From positions 60,376,962 to 60,440,961 of the forward strand of contig OX031062.1 of NCBI GenBank assembly GCA_943736015.1: a DNA stretch of 64,000 nucleotides. The letters run 5' to 3'. The position numbers were made by a program, and so were the translations under genes. Below, piece after piece: positions 57,234 to 64,000 of the stretch. The DNA comes from Tridacna crocea. Its lineage: Eukaryota; Mollusca; Bivalvia; Cardiida; Cardiidae. Below the pieces are notes generated by a model. That model did no database searches. It was given only the letters and a program-made list of their open reading frames with translations, and was not told where the DNA came from. Position 1 is the first letter of the stretch, and each line of letters starts with the position of its first letter.

Positions 57234-58338
57234 GTAAGCATATTCATGGCGGTAACTTAATAGAGGCCATAAATCCTATTGTAAAGAGATAAGCTAAGTA
57301 ATACTAGCTGTACTTATACAATCCAATTCAAAGGTTTTCTGTAGGTCAATTTATGGTTACTTTTGAAGACTTGTTGCTTAGACCAAGTTACCGGTATTCA
57401 CTCGATTCGACCTGTTTGCTATGACGCCGCACTAGATCGTGTACAGGACAAATATTAATAACCCGATTTAAAAAAAAGTAGCAAGGGAGAAAATGGCTAT
57501 CAAAAATACATCTATGGAAAATATGTAGCCTGCTTTTCGCTCAAAATATCTTAAAAATCAAATTATTTCAAAAAGGAAGAAATGGTTTCCCAAATACTCT
57601 TGTTTTATAGCACATCCTTGAATACACATTCTAAATAAAGACTTCAGGGAAATCAGGATTCGTGCAGGCTTTTTCAACAAACTAATCAAAAAGTGTCTCA
57701 GCTTATACCGAAGCTATTACCAAAGCCTGTAGGGGCTGGTTTTATAAATGGTCGGTGCATAGGTTACAAGCCAGCTTACCATAGCTGAATGAATCGTACC
57801 AAGTAGCGTTTTATTGAGTAAACGTTTAATTTGAAACTCAAACTAACTGTCGTCGTTTTGAAAAGTAATCCGGTTCTGTACCCAGAATACCCAAATCAGA
57901 TAGGTGTGCATTTGATGGATGCCCCCCCCCCCCCAACGGAAGATAGCGCCTGTGAAATACATGTACTATGAAGTATGTACTTTGAGACCGTTTGTTGCTT
58001 CACCGGTATGAAAGTACTGTCGGCGGACGCTCCTCTTTAAAGCTTAACTGGAAGATTTTTCGCATTGTCTTCTATAACTTTGGCATAACTGTACCATATT
58101 TTGTATGTGCTGCAGGAACCTAAGGATATGTACTTGTACTTAGTCTGGAGTGTATGTACATGTAGTCTCCGCTGTGGTTTTTATGCCTCAAGAATAAACA
58201 TACTCTTTGGACATTTTCTGGAGATGAGCAAAATTTACGCGCAAATCTACTTTCCCACGGTGTTTTAAGCAAGCTTCTCTCACAATGTTTGAACCATTGT
58301 TTAATTATGTGTGGTTAAGAGTTACACACATAGGTGCT

Positions 58339-58889
58339 TTAAAGGTGGCCCTTCAGATTTTGGGACGAAAATTGTACAAAAATGAAAAAATATCATCCTT
58401 ATACTCCCAAAGCCTTTAGATTTTCATTCATAAAACCCCAGTTGTCGAACACCGTCCGACAACACGAGAAATTATAGATTTACTACAGCTCAGGTCGACA
58501 CCGACGGGAGACACGTTCTATTTTTAGATGATCGATTCGCTTATTTACATACAGGAATACACAGGCAGAGTTTCAAACATAGCGTCCGAAGAAGACATTA
58601 TGGAAAATAATTATTACATGTTTGTTAAGTAATGGAATTTAAGCGTTATGAGTCACGTGCAAGTCACTTGGCATTCCCGAAATGCTTTAATTGATTTTTG
58701 GCGCGAAATCTAAAAATACCTTAAGAGGCTACATAGCCTTTTAAGGGAATACCATCAAAATTTTTTTTTTCTGTAATTTTATGAATCTTAATTATCGAAG
58801 ATTTGTATTACTTTTCCATATGAATTTCAGTGATATATATATATTTTTTAATTTGGTGAGATGTAAAATTACTAAATACCCACCTTTAA
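58339..58889 (+). mobile_element. TTAA MITE family D, uninterrupted copy
   Basis: 551 bp between TTAA sites, termini AAAGGTGGCCCTTCAGATTT and AAATACCCACCTTT. It is the reference for the other two copies. A short family B-like tail follows to 58985. Confidence 0.92.
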
Positions 58890-59735
58890 CCCTTATGTTT
58901 ATGCAAATGGTCTTAAACCCGTCTACAACTGATGACTTGGAAAACGTTGCAAAAAATGAGGAATCCACGTAACGAGCAATTTTTTTTCAATTTACATTTT
59001 TTTCTGCTATGTCTTAATATTATGCTTTAATTACCCGTCCGTAGACGTCTATTATTCCCTTATATAAACGCTTTTAGTTGGGATAACCCAAAATTAACAA
59101 AACAGGGTCAAGATTAAGGTTCGGAGAGTCCGCGGTATGCCAATCATGGAAATACTACAGATTTTATTAAAATACCGGTAAAGGCTTTATGACATGTTGA
59201 AAGTGTGACGTTTGAAGTCTGAAGTTATTCCTTTATTGTAAGTTCCTAGTTTGAAATTCAGAATTCACACGTCGTACTGTTTGAACGGCTCGGACTCCAC
59301 ACTACAGTTTTCGGACAAATCATCCACGAAGTGTGAAGTCTAGAAGTCACGACGGATCTTTAATGATAACATTTCATTTAGCACAGTGAGTTTAATAGAG
59401 CTGTTTTACAAGATACACTATTTTCAGTTACCGCTAGGACCTATGTTTATCTTTAATTTTGTTCATGTCTCTAATCCAATACAAAAGGCACTCATTATAT
59501 CGCTGTATTTTTTAAGTTTCGGGAAAACATGAATAAATCTGTGATATTAATCTTATCTTAGATTTTACCAAGATATTTTTTTCTATATAATTGATATTTT
59601 CAGAGAAACAAAGCTTTATGTGTGTTTGTTTTAACTATTCTTTAGCCCTGACCTACTCTTGTGGCCTCATACATGCTATGCGATCTCGATCTACATATTT
59701 ACAAAGTTAAAATGAATTGCTGGTGGTCTAAGTAC

Positions 59736-59929
59736 CTTGCCTACATTCATTACAAGCGACAATGAGTCGACATAGACATAGTTTACAGGTATTCCAATAT
59801 CGTTCAAGAATGGCTGTTTAGGCACGTTTGTACATGAACTCAATAATACGTTACATGAAAAATATGGGGTAAGGTCCGAATAAGCAATTGTAACATCTTG
59901 ACACAGTCCATAACACTCATTACCCAAAA
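59736..59929 (-). CDS. Possible second exon of a minus-strand gene in the element
   Basis: Acceptor taacgtag, open frame LGNECYGLCQDVTIAYSDLT-PYFSCNVLLSSCTNVPKQPF- and on to SLVMNVGK, donor gtactt (unspliced it stops at 59691). Incoming phase matches the exon ending at 60817. Secreted or extracellular in style (five cysteines, no charge clusters), not recognised. Confidence 0.4.
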
Positions 59930-60236
59930 CTACGTTAAAGCATATTTACACACAAAAATGATAAACTTATATCTATAGCATGTTCGATGAAGTAATAAAA
60001 TCGGATCAAAAGACACATTTTATTGTCTGATCACAACAATATCTTTCAACACTTCAAAGTGGTGCATATCTATAAATCAGTTAAATAACAAAGAATATAA
60101 AGGTTAGGTTGTCTTCTACTTATAAGCCACTATCTTAATAAACTTCAAAACGATGAAAAATATTACTTTGAATCTGATCTGGATGAATTATGAGGACTGG
60201 GATCGGAACACATACACATGTATCTTTTGATTGCAG

Positions 60237-60408
60237 CCTATATTGTCAAGAACAGAAAAATATTGTCAGCTGTGAACATCCAATAGTAGAATTTCCTTAT
60301 TTCTTCACATTTATTGTTATTTCGGAATACCTGACATATTTGGCTTTATGGGCGGCATATATCATCAAATACCTAGTAGTGAGCAAGAAATTACAATTCG
60401 CTTTGTAG
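60237..60408 (+). CDS. Possible terminal exon with a membrane segment
   Basis: Acceptor ttgattgcag; reads LYCQEQKNIVSCEHPIVEFP then a hydrophobic run FFTFIVISEYLTYLALWAAY and basic end KYLVVSKKLQFAL, stop. It looks like the C-terminus of a single-pass or multipass membrane protein. Unrecognised. Confidence 0.35.
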
Positions 60409-60816
60409 CATCTTATACTACTATCCTCAGTACACAAATTTCTAAAATACAGCTATCCTCGGTACAGCAAGGAACTATCCTCGGTACACCGATGGTAATC
60501 TTCTGTGACGTATAACTACATGATAAGTAATTCTTGGAACTAAATTTTTGATGTACATAACACTTAATGTATTACACAAAAATGGCACGCTTCAGAATTT
60601 CAATCAAATTCCCTGTTCTGATAATATTCTATCATTTTGGCCAGTCAGGTCAAAAATATGCGTGAGCATGACTTTCGGACGACAAATTTACGTCGTAACA
60701 AAACTAGTTTTGGTAATTCATCAATAGTACAGGACTGATTAACCATTTAGCTTATCAAATCATTACTATATGACACACGAATGTTACAAACACTGGTATG
60801 ATATATGAATTCTTAC

Positions 60817-60853
60817 CTGTGGTGCGAGCAATATTTCTTCCATTTGTAAACAT
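60817..60853 (-). CDS. Possible first exon near the right terminus
   Basis: ATG at 60853 starts MFTNGRNIARTT plus one base, then CAG|gtaaga. It joins 59929 in frame as ARTT-V-LGNECYG. Confidence 0.4.
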
Positions 60854-60898
60854 TTACTCAACTGCTCTACTATATCCGGTGTACGTGTACCCACCGTG

Positions 60899-61620
60899 AG
60901 TCTGCATCAATACAGATTAAACCGGCGAACCAGGAAGTCGGTATAGCGCTCTATCTTTGCTACCGGAAAATTAAAGAAGGACTTGGGAAGGTATATCTTC
61001 GCAAGCCAAGGCTGACGATTCACTACGCTACTCTACCCTTGGCGGATCGAGCTTGATTTTAACATTCCCCCGATACGCTTTTTCATTGGATGCAGCCAGC
61101 TCTAACTGCAACGAATGAAATCGCTCGTAGCATTTCATCTTTGATAAAAATAGAATAATATCGCGACCTTTCGAATAGAAGGTAAACATGGAAACCCACG
61201 TGGATATCTGCTTATCGCTTCGTGTTGAATACACGTAATTGTATTCGTAAGCGGTTTGTAAAACGATATTTCATTGGCTTTCAGAAATGTGGTGTAAAAC
61301 GGGGTAATAACCAGCGTTCAATAGAGGGCGCATCGCAGGAATCTCGAAATCGGGCTCAATCAGCCAAGGTAAGATCCACATAGTGATCGTAACCTTGGCT
61401 CGCGAAGATAGAGAAGGTGCAGTGAACAATAATTGTCCAACTATGAAAAATATCATCGTAGCGTCTCATTATTGAGACGAAATACTCATTTATTTGCTCA
61501 AAAAGTGTACATAAGTAAATCATTGGCCTGTTTTGTGATGTCCCACCATGCGTGAATAAATCCGTGTAATTGAGGTCAAACAGAATTTTACTATTCATCG
61601 AAACACAGGGTTTGCATATC
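60899..61620. other. Unclassified GC-richer segment
   Basis: Contains GCGAAGATAGAGAAGG/CTTCGCAAGCCAAGGCTGAC phrases repeated in inverse (CTTCGCAAGCCAAGG at 60998 and CCTTGGCTCGCGAAG at 61393), an imperfect inverted pair about 400 bp apart. No gene model supported. Confidence 0.5.
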
Positions 61621-61621
61621 A

Positions 61622-61850
61622 TTAACTCTTTACCACACGAGAAAATTTTGGACTGGTCCAAATTGAAAGCATTTGCAGACGACAAAATAAAAGTGACTGA
61701 AAAATTGAAATTTGTCCTGGGAAGGGTAGAAAACACTGTGGGAAAAAGAGAAAATGCTGGTTACCAGCATTTTCTCCTTTTCCCACAGTGTTTTCAAAAG
61801 GCTTCTTTCTCAGGGGCGTCAAAAGTAGGGAATGTGTGATAATGGTTTAA
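61622..61850 (-). mobile_element. Family A TTAA MITE, reversed
   Basis: Complete copy, stem AACACTGTGGG/CCCACAGTGTT. Confidence 0.92.
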
Positions 61851-61927
61851 GAACCATACACAGATCGTACATAAACAGTATTATTATACAATCCCTGTTG
61901 AGACGAACGTCTACCCGACTTTCACAT

Positions 61928-62154
61928 TTAACTCGTTACCAAACGACAAAATTTTAGGTTTATCAAAATCGAAAGAATTTGCAGACGACAAAATAAAAGT
62001 GACTAAAATTTGAAACTTGTTTTGTGAAGGATGGATAACATTGTGGGAAAAGGAGAAAATGCTGGTTACAGCTTTTTCTCCTTTTCCCACAATGTTTTCT
62101 AAAGGCTTCTTTCTCAGGGTCGTCAAAAGTAGGAACTGTGGGGTAATGGGTTAA
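61928..62154 (-). mobile_element. Family A TTAA MITE, reversed
   Basis: Complete copy; apex GCTGGTTACAGCTTTTTCTC has one deletion. Confidence 0.9.
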
Positions 62155-62294
62155 TTCATCTGCGTGATCAATCACACCGAGGGACTTATTTGTATACGTT
62201 TTTTATCCTTAGAATCCATCTTGTCTATCAACAGTCAGGATCTAGAGGTAGTATTGTCCTTCTTTAAAATTTGGGAGTAAAAAGTTTACCAAAT

Positions 62295-63690
62295 GTTGTC
62301 TGCGCATGTCATATTCTTCGAATATTCGACCTATCTTGTATGACGCATCACTCCCCCCCCCCCCCCCCCCCCCCCGGATATTGGGGAGATTGTAGTAACA
62401 CGCGCTATAAGGTAGCATTGGAGAAAATGGCTTTTATCAATACGGTTGAGGAAAAAATAGGCCTGTTTTAGCTCCAGATCTCTCTAAACTGCTGATCATA
62501 GCTGAATGAATCGCACCATATCGCGTTTTATTGAGTACACGTTTATTTTAGTTTGAAATTCAAAGTAACGGCTGTCACGTAGAAAAGTGGTTCGGTTCTC
62601 TACCCAGGATGCCCAAATTAGATATATGACTATTTATCGTTGTCTGCGCATGTCATATTCTTCGAAGATTCGACTGTCTTTATGACGCATCACTACTAGC
62701 CCCGAAAGCGGGCTGACTGAAATATTACGCTCTATAAAGTAGCTCAATTTTGAAAATAGCTTTTACGTATCAATACGTTTGAGGAGAAATAAGACCTGCT
62801 TTAGCAACAGATTTCTCTAAACTGGTAATCATAGTTAAGTGAATTGCACGAGGTAGCGTTTATAGGGTAAACTTTTTTTGTTTTAAATTCAAAGTAACGG
62901 TTGTCGCGTAGGAAAGTGGTTCGGTTCTGTACCCAGGATGCCCATATCAGATAGATGAGTATTTATAGAATGCCATCTAGCGGGAGAAATTAGATACATG
63001 ACTATTTATCGTTGTCTGCGCATGTCATATTCTTCGAAGATTCGACTGTCTTATATGACGCATCACTACTAGCCCCGAAAGCGGGCTGACTGAAATATTA
63101 CGCTCTATAAAGTAGCTCAATTTTGAAAATAGCTTTTACGTATCAATACGTTTGAGGAGAAATGAGACCTGCTTTAGCAACAGATTTCTCTAAACTGGTA
63201 ATCATAGTTAAGTGAAATGCACGAGGTAGGGTTTATTGGGCGTTGTCTGCGCATGTCATATTCTTCGAAGATTCGACTGTCTTATATGACGCATCACTAC
63301 TAGCCCCGAAAGCGGGCTGACTGTAAATATTACGCTCTATAAAGTAGCAATGTTGAAAATAGCCTTTACGTATCAATACGTTTGAGGAGAAATAAGACCT
63401 GCTTTAGCAACAGATTTCTCTAAACTGGTGATCATAGTTGAGTGAATTGCACGAGGTGGCGTTTTATTGGGTAAACCTTTTTTTTTTTTGTTTTAAATTC
63501 AAAATAACGGTTGTCGCGTAGGAAAGTGGTTCGGTTCTGTACCCAGGATGCCCATATCAGATAGATGAGTATTTGTAGAATGCCATCTAGCGGGAGATAA
63601 TGGTTTATTGGGTAAACTTTTTTTTTTTGTTTTAAATTCAAAGTAACGGTTGTCGCGTAGGAAAGTAGTCCGGTTCTGTACCCAGGATGC
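62295..63690 (+). repeat. Tandem array of a hAT-internal segment
   Basis: GTTGTCTGCGCATGTCATAT opens units at 62295, 62639, 63011 and 63242 (spacings 344, 372 and 231 bp), with a further partial unit from 63602. Units carry CCCCGAAAGCGGGCTGACTG, CAGATTTCTCTAAACTGGT and ATGCCATCTAGCGGGAGA. One such unit lies inside the hAT at 15186-16637. A poly-C run is at 62351-62375. Confidence 0.9.
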
Positions 63691-63748
63691 CAAAAGTAGA
63701 TGCCACCTTGGTCGATAGTTTTAGCAGATGCATTAACACGGCGGGGAA

Positions 63749-63757
63749 TCACGTGAC
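63749..63757 (+). promoter_or_regulatory. TCACGTGAC E-box
   Basis: Palindromic CACGTG core in the USF/TFE-type context TCACGTGAC, 16 bases before a candidate start codon. Confidence 0.4.
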
Positions 63758-63772
63758 ACAACAACAAAAACA

Positions 63773-63807
63773 ATGACCCGACATTTGAAGAAATTCCCCC
63801 ACTTCAG
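63773..63807 (+). CDS. Possible first coding exon of a gene leaving the window
   Basis: ATGACCCGACATTTG... encodes MTRHLKKFPHF plus two bases and ends at a perfect CAG|gtaaga donor. The E-box upstream supports a transcription start. Product unknown. Confidence 0.35.
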
Positions 63808-63835
63808 GTAAGAAATTCTTCAATAATTCCGTTAA

Positions 63836-64000
63836 TATGTGACCGATTGGAATTTGGTTTGGAATTTTTTACCTTGGATAATTTGTTTGCTCGTCAATAA
63901 CTTTTTTATCAGGTGTTGTTTAAAAAATCTAACACATCAAGCAAATCCCCGGAGTCCTTCCGCCTTTTCTGCTTCAAACCAAATTCCAATCGGTCATGTA
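63836..64000. repeat. Foldback element at the window edge
   Basis: GTGACCGATTGGAATTTGGT (63839) pairs with its complement ending at 64000 (ACCAAATTCCAATCGGTCAT). The outer boundary may lie beyond the window. Confidence 0.8.

Larger units (their letters stand above)
56430..60898. mobile_element. 4.47-kb DNA transposon-like unit with CAC termini and 5-bp duplication
   Basis: Perfect 29-bp inverted termini begin CACGGTGGGTACACGTACAC (56430-56458 and 60870-60898). Both sides are flanked by AGTCT (56425-56429, 60899-60903). Subterminal GTACCGAGGATAG-type 13-mers occur four times from 56834 to 56921 and three times, inverted, from 60421 to 60487; the outermost lie 404 and 411 bp from the ends. CAC-initial termini with 5-bp duplications are typical of Transib/RAG-type elements, but no such transposase was recognised. 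A family D MITE (58339-58889) and a fragment shared with the 62295 array (57740-57960) have inserted in it. Confidence 0.85.

Noticed and set aside
57065-57247. Minus-strand cysteine-rich frame
   Set aside because: It overlaps a plus-strand exon candidate with better splice borders. It cannot be excluded but has less support.
62351-62375. Poly-C and poly-G runs as G-quadruplex switches
   Set aside because: Simple homopolymers (also 13772, 27342, 44235, 57924) in repeats. Lengths are prone to sequencing error and nothing else supports a role.
1-64000. CRISPR array, from many short palindromes at intervals
   Set aside because: Repeats are about 200-260-bp TTAA-bounded elements in both orientations with irregular spacing, in spliced eukaryotic DNA.

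Overview
This is eukaryotic, AT-rich genomic DNA. It has spliced genes with GT-AG introns, microsatellites and very dense short mobile elements. No operons, ribosome-binding sites or other bacterial features are seen. The predicted proteins and the repeat types (TTAA foldback MITEs, elements beginning GAGGGCCATGATGGCCCT, hAT and mariner remnants) suggest a marine invertebrate, most likely a bivalve mollusc. That taxon is an inference.

Two complete protein-coding genes were rebuilt exon by exon, both on the minus strand. HROB (homologous recombination OB-fold protein, the partner of MCM8-MCM9) has 11 coding exons between 28088 and 11117. Every exon joins in phase, giving 661 residues. MGLL (monoglyceride lipase) has 8 coding exons between 54762 and 39709, giving 290 residues with an intact Ser-Asp-His triad. 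Two further possible first exons sit at the window edges: plus strand at 35-193, and plus strand at 63773-63807 behind a TCACGTGAC motif. They are weakly supported. The two main genes do unrelated jobs: DNA interstrand-crosslink and meiotic repair versus monoacylglycerol (2-AG) hydrolysis.

The remainder is mostly repeats. About 60 copies of short TTAA-flanked elements (families A, B and C, roughly 200-260 bp) fill the introns and intergenic DNA. Each carries a near-perfect hairpin at its centre. Neighbouring copies often share a single TTAA, and several lie within 10-40 bases of splice sites. Larger units are a second TTAA MITE family (14897-16841, 35134-35889, 58339-58889), two hAT derivatives (15186-16637, 48275-49110), a 156-bp satellite within a longer repeat (47931-50226, related repeat at 30660-31480), tandem-block repeats (7064-8349, 43673-44886), and a tandem array at 62295-63690.

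The most unusual region is 56430-60898, upstream of MGLL. It is a 4.47-kb unit with perfect 29-bp terminal inverted repeats beginning CACGGTG, a 5-bp AGTCT target duplication, and symmetric subterminal repeats about 405 bp from each end. It contains unrecognised, apparently spliced coding pieces on both strands. The second notable region is 52126-52626 in an MGLL intron. There a palindromic MITE carries a patch copied from two nearby places, flanked by a 44-bp duplication, which looks like templated break repair.
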